From assembly GCA_040255585.1 (NCBI GenBank), contig JBDZVI010000110.1, positions 1 to 7,494 on the forward strand: a stretch of 7,494 nt of DNA. Direction: 5' to 3'. A program made the translations under genes and the position numbers. The notes below the pieces were generated by a model. It did no database searches. It had not been told where the DNA came from and was given only the letters and a program-made list of their open reading frames with translations. This DNA is from JAAYYF01 sp040255585. GTDB lineage: Bacteria > Deinococcota > Deinococci > Deinococcales > Trueperaceae. Positions 1-6,074 of this stretch are shown one piece after another (position 1 is the stretch's first letter; each line of letters begins with the position of its first letter).

Positions 1-1
1 C

Positions 2-1177
2 TATCCCGGCTCGAAGGTCGCGATGTGGCAGCGCTCGGGGGGGGGGGGCAGGGCGGGCGGGCGGGCGTTGACGCTCCTCATCCCTGGCGCCGACCCCCTG
101 GACGAGTACTACGTCGGTCACCCTGACGCGCTGCTCGACGGTCCGGTCGAGGACGCCGTCGCCGACCCCTTCAACGACGTGCTGCACCCGCGCCACGTCA
201 TCTGCGCGGCGGCGGAGACTCCGGTGACGCCGGGCGAACCGCTCGTGGCGCCGTGGCTCGACCTGGGCGGTGTCGACGGGCTGGTGCGGCTGCGGGACGG
301 GCGCTTCGCCAGCCGGCGGCGCTACCCCCACCGGCGCGTCGAACTGCGCGGCGGGGGAGGACACAGGGTCAAGCTCAAGGACGGCCTTGGTCGGACGCTC
401 GGGGTCACCGACTTCGCCACGGCGCTGCGCGACCTCCACCCGGGCGCCGTCTACCTTCATCAGGGCGAGCAGTACCTCGTGGCAGAGCTCGACCTGCAGG
501 CCGGCGTCGCACGGCTCCTGCCGCACATCGAGGACTACTACACGCAGCCCCGCTCCGAGACGGACATCGAGGTGATCGGGCCGCTCCCGCCGTTGGAAGG
601 GGCGGGGGTCGTCGGCGCCCCGCCTCCCGGTATCCACGTCGGGCGCGTGCGGGTAACGCACACGGTGACCGGCTACGTGCGCAAGCGGTTCTTCAGCGAG
701 GCCGCGCTGGACGAGCGCCCGCTCGACCTGCCAGAGGTCGCGTACGAGACTCACGCCATGTGGTTCGAGGCGACGGGCCTCGTCGCGCCACCGGCGGCCG
801 CGGACATGCCCGCCGCGCTGCATGCGCTCGAGCACACCCTGATCGGGCTTCTGCCCGCCTTCGTTCTCTGCGAGCGGGCGGACGTCGGCGGCGTGTCGTA
901 CCCGGTCTACCCGGCCACGGGAGCGCCGACGATCTTCATCTACGACGGCCATCCGGGCGGCGTCGGCTACGTGCGCGCGGGCGCCGCGGTCTTCTCCACC
1001 TGGCTGACCGCCGCCGCCGCGCTCCTGGCCGGCTGCGAGTGCAAGGGCGGTTGCCCGCGCTGCGTGCTCTCGCCGAAGTGCGGCAACGGCAACCAGTACC
1101 TCGACAAGGCCGCCGCCGAGGTACTGGCCAGGGCCATGCTGGTACGCCTGGCGCCCGTCGCCGGTACCGCGGCGTAG
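2..1177 (+). CDS. DUF1998 helicase, MrfA/YprA-like (5' partial)
   Basis: C-terminal part of a superfamily 2 DEAD/DEAH-type ATP-dependent DNA helicase; the frame is open from base 2 and the helicase core lies upstream of the window. The first visible residues YPGSKVAMWQ match the stretch leading into helicase motif VI in this family. The C-terminal third is the DUF1998 zinc-binding domain: the HALEHTL segment, DVGGVSYP, IFIYDGHPGGVGY, then a cysteine cluster C-x-C-x3-C-x2-C-x5-C (residues 338-353 counted from the Met at base 23) followed by GNGNQYLDKAAA, which is characteristic of MrfA/YprA proteins. B. subtilis MrfA is a 3'-5' helicase involved in mitomycin C lesion repair, so a repair role is inferred. 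Motif VI, normally QxxGRAGR, reads QRSGGGGR here because of a 12-G run (see findings). The Met at 23 lies inside motif VI and is not the true start. Family call is firm; substrate is not. Confidence 0.88.
   Translation, partial: YPGSKVAMWQRSGGGGRAGGRALTLLIPGADPLDEYYVGHPDALLDGPVEDAVADPFNDVLHPRHVICAAAETPVTPGEPLVAPWLDLGGVDGLVRLRDGRFASRRRYPHRRVELRGGGGHRVKLKDGLGRTLGVTDFATALRDLHPGAVYLHQGEQYLVAELDLQAGVARLLPHIEDYYTQPRSETDIEVIGPLPPLEGAGVVGAPPPGIHVGRVRVTHTVTGYVRKRFFSEAALDERPLDLPEVAYETHAMWFEATGLVAPPAAADMPAALHALEHTLIGLLPAFVLCERADVGGVSYPVYPATGAPTIFIYDGHPGGVGYVRAGAAVFSTWLTAAAALLAGCECKGGCPRCVLSPKCGNGNQYLDKAAAEVLARAMLVRLAPVAGTAA
37..48. repeat. Poly-G run of 12 in helicase motif VI
   Basis: Twelve consecutive G residues sit within the codons for helicase motif VI. 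Changing positions 41 and 45 from G to C would give the family motif QRSGRAGR without altering length or frame. The run is therefore either a base-calling error or a real inactivating pair of transversions. Confidence 0.9.
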
Positions 1178-1183
1178 GGATGG

Positions 1184-1189
1184 TAGACT
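1184..1189 (+). promoter_or_regulatory. -10 box TAGACT, leaderless-type promoter
   Basis: TAGACT fits the TANNNT -10 consensus and ends 8 nt before the GTG at 1198, so transcription would begin at or next to that start codon. No convincing -35 is seen 16-19 bp upstream and no Shine-Dalgarno lies at a usable distance from the GTG. The arrangement is the same as at the next gene. Confidence 0.4.
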
Positions 1190-1197
1190 CGCGCCTC

Positions 1198-2058
1198 GTG
1201 CGCATCGGATTCCTGACGCAGCTCTCCTGGCGCCGCTACGGCCGCTACTGGGTGGAACTGGCGTTGGCCGCGGGCCTGGAGCCGGCTTTCGCCGACCCGG
1301 AGGCGGTCAAGGAGGCCTGGCAGGACCCCGATCTGAGCGGGGTCCCTACCCTGGCGTTCCGCCTCGCGGCGGCCCAGGCGCTGGCGCTGGCGGACTGCCA
1401 GGCCATCGTGGTGCCAAGGCTCGCGCGCGAGTCCGGCGTGGAGCGCGGCTCTGGCCAGGACCCGTGGGTTATGGATCTCGCCGCCCGGCTCCGCTCCGCG
1501 CTGCCGGGGTTGCCTACGCTGCACGCCGTGCCGGCATGGTTCGACGAGTCGCTCGAGTCCGAGTCGGTCACGTTCCTCCAGACGGCGATCCACGACGCGA
1601 TGTCGGTCAGACGGGCGCTCGGACGCGTCAGGCCGCTGGCCAAGGCCGGCAAGGCCGGGGTTCCCGACCTGGCTAGACGCGGTGGCACGCGCACCGTGGC
1701 CGTGCTCGGGCGACCGTGGGTCGTCGACGCCGACCTGGCGCGGCTAGTAGAAGGCGAAGGCGAGCGGACGGTCGGTCAGCACCTCTTCGACCCGGAGGAG
1801 CTCCGCTCCGAGGGCTGGCGCGCAGACGAGCGCCTCGTAGACGGCGATGCCGAGGTCATCGGAGCAGCGCGCCTCCTTGGTCGCCGCGCCGCCGTGGACG
1901 CTCTGAGGTTGGTGGTCGACGAGGAGGCGAGCAGCGACGCCTGGTTGGCCAACCGCGTGGCGAAAGTCGTCCATAAGCCCCTCGAGGTCGTGACGCTCCA
2001 GGCCGTCCTGACCGGCCGCGACCCCGTCGACACCCTGCTGCGCGGGCCCGTAGACTGA
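1198..2058 (+). CDS. Putative DUF2229/2-hydroxyacyl-CoA dehydratase-activase-related protein
   Basis: Soluble protein of about 286 aa with no signal peptide or membrane segment. I do not recognise it with certainty. Two segments recall the DUF2229/HgdB-like proteins that accompany 2-hydroxyacyl-CoA dehydratase activases: the N-terminal RIGFLTQLSWRRYGRYW followed by a long helix (family pattern roughly K-I-G-I-P-R-x-L-x-x-x-x-x-x-P-F-W), and a second Rossmann-like strand with TVAVLGRPWVVDADL (family pattern lGRPYxxxD). If it belongs there it has lost the usual iron-sulfur ligands, since it has a single cysteine (ADCQ). The GTG at 1198 is preferred over the ATG at 1180 because it begins the conserved-looking RIGFL strand and has a -10 box 8 nt upstream; the ATG would add six residues and has no properly spaced Shine-Dalgarno. 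It follows the helicase gene by 20 bp, and its stop overlaps the next gene's -10 box. CDS call strong, function weak. Confidence 0.72.
   Translation: MRIGFLTQLSWRRYGRYWVELALAAGLEPAFADPEAVKEAWQDPDLSGVPTLAFRLAAAQALALADCQAIVVPRLARESGVERGSGQDPWVMDLAARLRSALPGLPTLHAVPAWFDESLESESVTFLQTAIHDAMSVRRALGRVRPLAKAGKAGVPDLARRGGTRTVAVLGRPWVVDADLARLVEGEGERTVGQHLFDPEELRSEGWRADERLVDGDAEVIGAARLLGRRAAVDALRLVVDEEASSDAWLANRVAKVVHKPLEVVTLQAVLTGRDPVDTLLRGPVD
2027..2056 (+). promoter_or_regulatory. Promoter TCGACA-18-TAGACT for membrane protein gene
   Basis: A -35 TCGACA (2027-2032, one mismatch to TTGACA) and a -10 TAGACT (2051-2056) are separated by 18 bp. The -10 ends 6 nt before the GTG start at 2063, predicting a leaderless transcript. 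The promoter lies inside the end of the preceding gene; the last T of the -10 is the first base of that gene's TGA. Confidence 0.5.
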
Positions 2059-2062
2059 CGAC

Positions 2063-2380
2063 GTGCGCGTCGTCCTGATGCTGGTGGCGCTCGGCCTCGT
2101 GGTGGTCAACACCTTCGGCGCCTGGGCGGTGAGCAGGCGTAAGCCCTCCGTGGCGCGACTGTTCCTCGTAGCCGCCATGGTCCTGACGGTGGCCCTCGTG
2201 GCTTACGGTTTCGCAGACCCCATCGCCTGGTGGGTGCTCCTTGCCGGCACCGTGCTCGGCTTCCTGGCGTCTTTCCTGAACGCGCGCCTCGTGATCGGCA
2301 AAGTGGTCTGGCCGTACCACCTGTTGAGAGCGGCCGTCCTCGCCGCGTTGCTCGCGCTGGCGCGCGTACTCGGCGGCTGA
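2063..2380 (+). CDS. Small integral membrane protein, three predicted helices
   Basis: A 105-aa strongly hydrophobic protein with three predicted membrane helices: residues about 3-22 (VVLMLVALGLVVVNTFGAWA), 32-49 and 55-72, plus a shorter hydrophobic C-terminal stretch (about 87-102) that could form a fourth. Loops carry basic residues (SRRKPSVAR; NARLVIGKVVWPYH), which would favour a cytoplasmic loop after helix 1. I see no recognisable catalytic or binding motif and cannot name a family. The GTG start is chosen because a promoter with a -10 box ends 6 nt upstream, with no Shine-Dalgarno. The gene begins 4 nt after the preceding stop and ends at a hairpin facing a convergent gene. Length, codon use and hydrophobicity pattern support a real gene; function unknown. 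Confidence 0.7.
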   Translation: MRVVLMLVALGLVVVNTFGAWAVSRRKPSVARLFLVAAMVLTVALVAYGFADPIAWWVLLAGTVLGFLASFLNARLVIGKVVWPYHLLRAAVLAALLALARVLGG

Positions 2381-2386
2381 CGCCGC

Positions 2387-2412
2387 GGCCGGTCGTCCCG
2401 CCGGGACCGGCC
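2387..2412. terminator. Hairpin between convergent genes
   Basis: An inverted repeat GGCCGGTC ... GACCGGCC with a 10-nt centre lies between the stop of the plus-strand membrane protein gene (2380) and that of the minus-strand acyl-CoA dehydrogenase gene (2427). An alternative fold pairs GGCCGG/CCGGCC and TCCC/GGGA around a GCC loop with a TCG bulge. It could stop transcription from both sides, but no good T-run follows on either strand, so the mechanism is uncertain. Confidence 0.5.
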
Positions 2413-2426
2413 TCCTGTCACGGTCG

Positions 2427-3617
2427 TCAGAACGCGTTCATCCCCGTGATCTCGCGGCCGAGCACGAGAGTGTGGACCGTGTCGGTACCCTCGTACGTCG
2501 CCACCGTTTCGAGGTTCAGCATGTGGCGGATGGCCGCGTACTCCGTCGTGATGCCGTTCCCGCCGAGCAGGTCGCGCGCGGCGCGCGCCACGGCGAGCGC
2601 GCTGCGACAGTTGTCGCGCTTGGCGAGCGAGACGCGCGCAGGGTGGTCCTTGCCCTCTTCCTTGAGCCGCCCCAAGCGGTAGGCGAGGAGGCTCCCGCGC
2701 GTGATCTCGGAGAGCATGTCCGCCAGGCGCGACTGGACGAGTTGCTTCGCCGCCAGCGGCTCGCCGAAGGCGGGGCGGTCCGAGACGTACGCCGCGGCCT
2801 CGTCGAAGCATGCCTGGGCGGCGCCGAGAACGCCGAACGCGATGCCGAAGCGCGCCTGGTTCAGGCACGACAGTGGGCCTTTCAGCCCCGTGACCTGGAG
2901 CTGGTTGCCGGCGGGGACACCGACCTCGTCAAGGTAAAGCTCGCTCGTGACCGACGCGCGCATGGAGGCCTTCGTCTTGATGTCGACGGCCTGGAAGCCT
3001 GGGCGGTCGGTCTCGACCACGAAGCCCAGGATCTTCCCGGACTCCTCGTCCTTGGCCCAGACGATGGCCACGTCGGCGCGCGAGCCGCTCGTGATCCAGC
3101 GCTTCACGCCCGTGATGACCCAGTCGTCACCCACCCTGCGGCAGCGCGTGCGCATGGCGCCGGGATCGGAACCGGCGTCCGGCTCGGTCAACCCGAAGCA
3201 CCCGACGGCCTCGCCGCTGGCGAGCAGCGGCAACCACTTCGCCTTCACGTGGTCCTGGGCGTAGGCGTTGATAGGGAACATGACGAGGCTCGACTGAACG
3301 CTCACGAACGAGCGCATGCCGGAGTCGACGTACTCGATCTCTTTGCAGACGAGCCCGTAGGCACTGTACGAGGCGCCCGCGCCGCCGAAGCGCTCCGGGA
3401 GCGTAACGCCGAGCGCGCCGAGCTCGCCGAACTTGCGGGGCAGGTCCTCCGGGAAGACGCCCTCCTGCCACCACTCGCCTACCTGCGGGAGGAGCTCGGC
3501 GCGCACGTACTCGCGTACGCTCCCTTGGATCAGCCGCTCCTCGTGGTCGTACAGCGCCTCGATGTCGTAGAAGTCGTGCAGAGCCAAGGCGCTGCCTATG
3601 GCCACCGGGGTCGTCAT
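2427..3617 (-). CDS. gcdH: Acyl-CoA dehydrogenase, glutaryl-CoA dehydrogenase type
   Basis: Complete 396-aa FAD-dependent acyl-CoA dehydrogenase. It would oxidise an acyl-CoA at the alpha-beta bond and pass electrons to electron-transfer flavoprotein; for glutaryl-CoA the product is crotonyl-CoA plus CO2 in lysine/tryptophan degradation. Visible signatures: FGLTEPDAGSDP (141-152, flavin/substrate region), WITSGS (174-179), CLNQARFGIAFG (251-262), LLGGNGI (350-356) and TYEGT with catalytic base E376. The stretch SGMRSFVSVQSSLVM (99-113) closely matches glutaryl-CoA dehydrogenases; R102 corresponds to human Arg94, which binds the distal carboxylate. E95 and Y375 match the Glu87/Tyr369 pair I recall for decarboxylating enzymes. 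The ATG has a strong AGGAGG 6 nt upstream. It lies 31 bp after the small winged-helix gene with no evident promoter between, so cotranscription is likely. A different dicarboxyl- or branched-chain acyl-CoA substrate is possible. Confidence 0.88.
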   Translation of the reverse strand: MTTPVAIGSALALHDFYDIEALYDHEERLIQGSVREYVRAELLPQVGEWWQEGVFPEDLPRKFGELGALGVTLPERFGGAGASYSAYGLVCKEIEYVDSGMRSFVSVQSSLVMFPINAYAQDHVKAKWLPLLASGEAVGCFGLTEPDAGSDPGAMRTRCRRVGDDWVITGVKRWITSGSRADVAIVWAKDEESGKILGFVVETDRPGFQAVDIKTKASMRASVTSELYLDEVGVPAGNQLQVTGLKGPLSCLNQARFGIAFGVLGAAQACFDEAAAYVSDRPAFGEPLAAKQLVQSRLADMLSEITRGSLLAYRLGRLKEEGKDHPARVSLAKRDNCRSALAVARAARDLLGGNGITTEYAAIRHMLNLETVATYEGTDTVHTLVLGREITGMNAF

Positions 3618-3623
3618 CGACCG

Positions 3624-3629
3624 CCTCCT
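3624..3629 (-). promoter_or_regulatory. Strong Shine-Dalgarno AGGAGG for acyl-CoA dehydrogenase
   Basis: A full AGGAGG on the minus strand lies 6 nt upstream of the ATG at 3617 and fixes that start. It contrasts with the leaderless-type starts of neighbouring genes and suits a second gene in an operon. Confidence 0.8.
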
Positions 3630-3648
3630 AGGTGGGGAGGTTGTTTCC

Positions 3649-3891
3649 TCAACCGTCCCCGAACAGTTGTTTCATGGCGTCCTCTTTCGAGGTCCGCTTG
3701 GCCGGGTGGTAGCGTTCGCCGTCCTGGTAGATCTTACCCGCCGCCAGAAGCGTAGCCAACGCTGCTTCTATGGTGTCGACGGCGAGCTCTTCGAAGTGGC
3801 GCTCGTCGATGTAGCGCTGCACGTCCCGCAAGCTCGATCCCTTCGAGGAGCCCGCTGCGACCGCTTCCAATACCCAAGACTCGACGGTCAT
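3649..3891 (-). CDS. Small putative winged-helix protein
   Basis: An 80-aa acidic/basic mixed protein with no cysteine, signal peptide or membrane segment. The order helix (ESWVLEAVAAG, 4-14), a short S-rich turn, helix (SLRDVQRYIDER, 20-31), helix (DTIEAALATLLAAG, 39-52) and a short hairpin (KIYQDGERYHPA, 53-64) resembles a winged helix-turn-helix, with IEAALATLLAAGKI as the recognition helix running into the wing. This is a reading of pattern, not a confirmed family match. A charged tail follows (KRTSKEDAMKQLFGD). It starts at an ATG with a TACACT -10 box 6 nt upstream and no Shine-Dalgarno, consistent with a leaderless transcript. Its position as first gene before the acyl-CoA dehydrogenase suggests, but does not show, that it could regulate that gene. 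Confidence 0.7.
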   Translation of the reverse strand: MTVESWVLEAVAAGSSKGSSLRDVQRYIDERHFEELAVDTIEAALATLLAAGKIYQDGERYHPAKRTSKEDAMKQLFGDG

Positions 3892-3897
3892 GGCTCA

Positions 3898-3903
3898 AGT
3901 GTA
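3898..3903 (-). promoter_or_regulatory. -10 box TACACT, leaderless-type promoter
   Basis: On the minus strand TACACT (TANNNT) ends 6 nt before the ATG at 3891, placing the transcript start at the start codon. No good -35 is seen 16-19 bp upstream. It would drive the winged-helix gene and probably the acyl-CoA dehydrogenase gene. Confidence 0.42.
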
Positions 3904-3947
3904 CGCTCCGGAGGAGCCGAGGTCTGCTCCCGGATGCCCCGGATAGC

Positions 3948-3968
3948 GAAAACGCCGCTCAGCGCGGC
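3948..3968 (-). terminator. Intrinsic terminator of the tat-aroG-ferredoxin operon
   Basis: On the minus strand GCCGC-GCTGA-GCGGC forms a 5-bp GC-only hairpin with a 5-nt loop, followed by GTTTTC. The TGA stop of the ferredoxin gene lies within the loop and stem edge, so the terminator overlaps the end of the coding region. The short U-tract lowers confidence somewhat. Confidence 0.6.
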
Positions 3969-4960
3969 AACGCTCCCGTGCCGAGCCTATCGGGGCCGGA
4001 CCGGAACGCCTCGCTCTCGCCGTCGCTCAGCTCCCCCCACGTGATCAGGTCGTCCATGCTGATGACCCGCACCGGGCAGGCGGTCACGCACGCCTCGCAG
4101 CCGACGCACGCTTCCGGCTTGAGCCGAAGGACCGCCTGCGGCCCGCTGAAGTCGCGCTCGAGCGCGTCGGTCGGGCAGGCGCGGGTGCACGCGGGGCACA
4201 TGATGCAGCCGTCCGCCACGCGCGGGAGGCGCCAAGGGACGAGCGTGTCGCGCGCGGGGCGCGCGGCCGTCATGAGCCGGTAGCGTCTGGCGGCCTCCGG
4301 CGGCGGCTCCTGACCGCGGTGCTCGCCCTCCGGGCCGGGTAGCAGCGCCTCCAACGGCGCGAGCGCGTCGGCCGCGCCATGCGCCACCTCCCGCAGTCCG
4401 CCCCTGAACAGCTCGCGGCGGCTGACGCGCTTCGTGGGCGACGGCGCATCGAGGCGCGCCTGGCGGCTGACGTTCACGGTGAGTCGCCTGTCATGAAGCG
4501 CCATGAGTTCGCGCGCCCGGGCCGCCGTCGCCTCGACGACCGCGGGTACGGCGGCGCCCCCGACCTTGCAGCCCGCGCACGCGCCGTGCGCGAGGGTGAC
4601 GCTCTCGCCGGCGCCAGCCAGCCGTACGAGGTCGGCCGCCGAGAGCTGGGCGAGGCACCGCACGCTCTGGGCGTCGCCCGCCACGCGGCTGCACCGCAGC
4701 CCCGGCGCGGGCTCTAGCTTCATCGGCGCCGTCAAGGCCTCGCTTGGGCAGGCGCGCACGCAGAGGCCGCAACCCGTGCAGTCGACGGCATCGAGCTCGA
4801 CCTGCTTGTCGATCTTCACGGCCTCGTGCGGGCAGGCGTCCAGGCAGGCGCGACAAGCCCCCGGGCCGCTCCTCACCACGAGGCAGCGACCCGGCGTGTA
4901 CTCGGGCGTCACTTCGACGGCGCGGAGGACGAACGCGAGGAGGTCGTCCAGCCCCGGCAC
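3959..4960 (-). CDS. Multi-cluster 4Fe-4S ferredoxin-like protein
   Basis: A 333-aa soluble protein with two ferredoxin-like modules, each able to hold two [4Fe-4S] clusters. N-terminal module: C26, C36, C39, C43-P and C61, C64, C67, C71-P; the first motif is unusual in having nine residues between its first two cysteines. C-terminal module: C252, C255, C258, C262-P and C285, C288, C291, C295-P. A linker domain between them has C90, C102 and a C128-x2-C131 pair (HGACAGCKVGG), a possible extra metal site, and a SRRELFR segment (180-186). No signal peptide or Tat twin-arginine motif is seen at the N-terminus, so it is probably cytoplasmic. It would carry electrons, but its partner enzyme is not in the window. 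The GTG start has AAGGTAGG 5 nt upstream, which begins at the aroG stop codon; the 13-bp gap implies cotranscription and perhaps translational coupling with aroG. Confidence 0.85.
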   Translation of the reverse strand: MPGLDDLLAFVLRAVEVTPEYTPGRCLVVRSGPGACRACLDACPHEAVKIDKQVELDAVDCTGCGLCVRACPSEALTAPMKLEPAPGLRCSRVAGDAQSVRCLAQLSAADLVRLAGAGESVTLAHGACAGCKVGGAAVPAVVEATAARARELMALHDRRLTVNVSRQARLDAPSPTKRVSRRELFRGGLREVAHGAADALAPLEALLPGPEGEHRGQEPPPEAARRYRLMTAARPARDTLVPWRLPRVADGCIMCPACTRACPTDALERDFSGPQAVLRLKPEACVGCEACVTACPVRVISMDDLITWGELSDGESEAFRSGPDRLGTGALPR

Positions 4961-4973
4961 CGCGGCCTACCTT

Positions 4974-6074
4974 CTAGAACCCGTACAGTTCCACGCGCTT
5001 CTCGCTCAGCTTGGCGTGGTAACCGGTGTCGTCGAGGTAGCGGTCGAAGGCGGGGAAGTCGATCTGCTGCTTGGTGTCGGACAGGGCGATGGCTGGGTTC
5101 GGGTGGACCTCGACCATGATGCCGTCGGCGCCGACCGCCAGACCGGCCTTGGTGAGCGCGACGAGCAGGTCGCGTCGGCCGCCGGAGTGGGTTACGTCGA
5201 CGAGGACCGGCAGGTGGCTCTCGAGCTTGGCGAGGGCGACGGCGGAGACGTCGAGCGTGTTGCGCGTGTACTGCTCGAAGGTCCTGATGCCCCGCTCGCA
5301 CAGGATCACGTTGGGGTTGCCCTCGTTCAGGAGGTACTCGGCGGCCATCAGCCACTCCTCGATGGTGGCCGACAGACCGCGCTTCAGGAGCACGGGCTTG
5401 TTGCTGCGTCCTACGGCGCGGAGCAGGTGGAAGTTCTGCATGTTGCGCGCCCCGACCTGCAACAGGTCGACGTACTCCTCGAAGAGCGGTAAATCGGAGG
5501 GCGTCATGATCTCGCTGACGAACGCCAGGTCGTGGCGGTCGCACGCCGCGCGGCCGAGGCGCAGGCCTTCCTCGCCGAGTCCCTGGAACGAGTACGGGTC
5601 GGTGCGCGGCTTGTAGGCGCCGCCGCGGAAGAGCTTGACGCCGCGTGAGGCCACCTGGGCGGCCACGGCCTCGACCTGCTCCTCCGACTCGATCGCGCAT
5701 GGTCCGGCGACGAGCACGGGGGAGTGTTTCGAGCCGATGGGCACGCCGCGCACGGTCACGACCGTGTCGGAGCCGTGGGTGGCGCGCGATGTCAGGTAGG
5801 CGCGCTTCTCCTGCTTCTGGCTCTGCTGCATGCTCGCCTGGAAGATCTGCTTGAAGAGGCTCTTCACGGTGGCGGCGTCGAACGGCCCCTGGTTGGCCGC
5901 CACCAGGGCGTCGAGCATCGCCTGCTCACGCACGGGGTCGTACTGCGAGCTGCCCATGGCCGACTGCAGGGCGCCGATCTCGGCGGCTACGGCGCCGCGC
6001 TCGGAGACGAGTTCAAGGATCTTCAGGTTGAGGGCGTCAATACGAGCGCGTAGGCTCTGGATCTTCTCTTGCAT
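4974..6074 (-). CDS. aroG: Chorismate mutase/DAHP synthase fusion
   Basis: A 366-aa bifunctional enzyme. Residues 1-90 are an AroQ-type chorismate mutase helical domain; residues about 100-366 are a class I (beta, KDO8P-like) 3-deoxy-7-phosphoheptulonate synthase that condenses phosphoenolpyruvate with erythrose 4-phosphate, the first step of the shikimate pathway. It matches B. subtilis AroA almost end to end (358 aa). Visible: GPCAIES with metal ligand C126, RGGAYKPRT (150-158), ARNMQN (209-214), LLKRGL (229-234), CERGIRTFE (259-267), H296 in VDVTHSGGRRDL, E322 in VEVHP and D333 in LSD. In this family the mutase domain binds chorismate/prephenate and gives feedback inhibition. Its mutase pocket is odd: Q37 and S85 occupy the places of E. 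coli Lys39 and Gln88. The ATG at 6074 has AGGA about 7 nt upstream, inside tatC, which it overlaps by 38 bp. Confidence 0.95.
   Translation of the reverse strand: MQEKIQSLRARIDALNLKILELVSERGAVAAEIGALQSAMGSSQYDPVREQAMLDALVAANQGPFDAATVKSLFKQIFQASMQQSQKQEKRAYLTSRATHGSDTVVTVRGVPIGSKHSPVLVAGPCAIESEEQVEAVAAQVASRGVKLFRGGAYKPRTDPYSFQGLGEEGLRLGRAACDRHDLAFVSEIMTPSDLPLFEEYVDLLQVGARNMQNFHLLRAVGRSNKPVLLKRGLSATIEEWLMAAEYLLNEGNPNVILCERGIRTFEQYTRNTLDVSAVALAKLESHLPVLVDVTHSGGRRDLLVALTKAGLAVGADGIMVEVHPNPAIALSDTKQQIDFPAFDRYLDDTGYHAKLSEKRVELYGF

Noticed and set aside
253..1197. Upstream extension of the 1198-2058 gene frame through the helicase gene
   Set aside because: The extension is Arg/Pro/Gly-rich out-of-frame translation of the helicase gene; protein-like sequence begins only near 1180-1198.
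2472..3755. 427-codon open frame on the plus strand opposite the acyl-CoA dehydrogenase gene
   Set aside because: It is antisense to a clear family member, has low-complexity Arg/Ala/Leu/Val composition and no recognisable domain; long antisense frames are expected at this GC content.
4503..5492. 329-codon open frame on the plus strand across the ferredoxin and aroG genes
   Set aside because: It spans two well-identified minus-strand genes and shows no motif; a GC-rich shadow.
4909..5700. 263-codon minus-strand frame overlapping aroG in another phase
   Set aside because: Arg/Pro-rich shadow of aroG; its only protein-like end is a frame shared with the ferredoxin N-terminus region.
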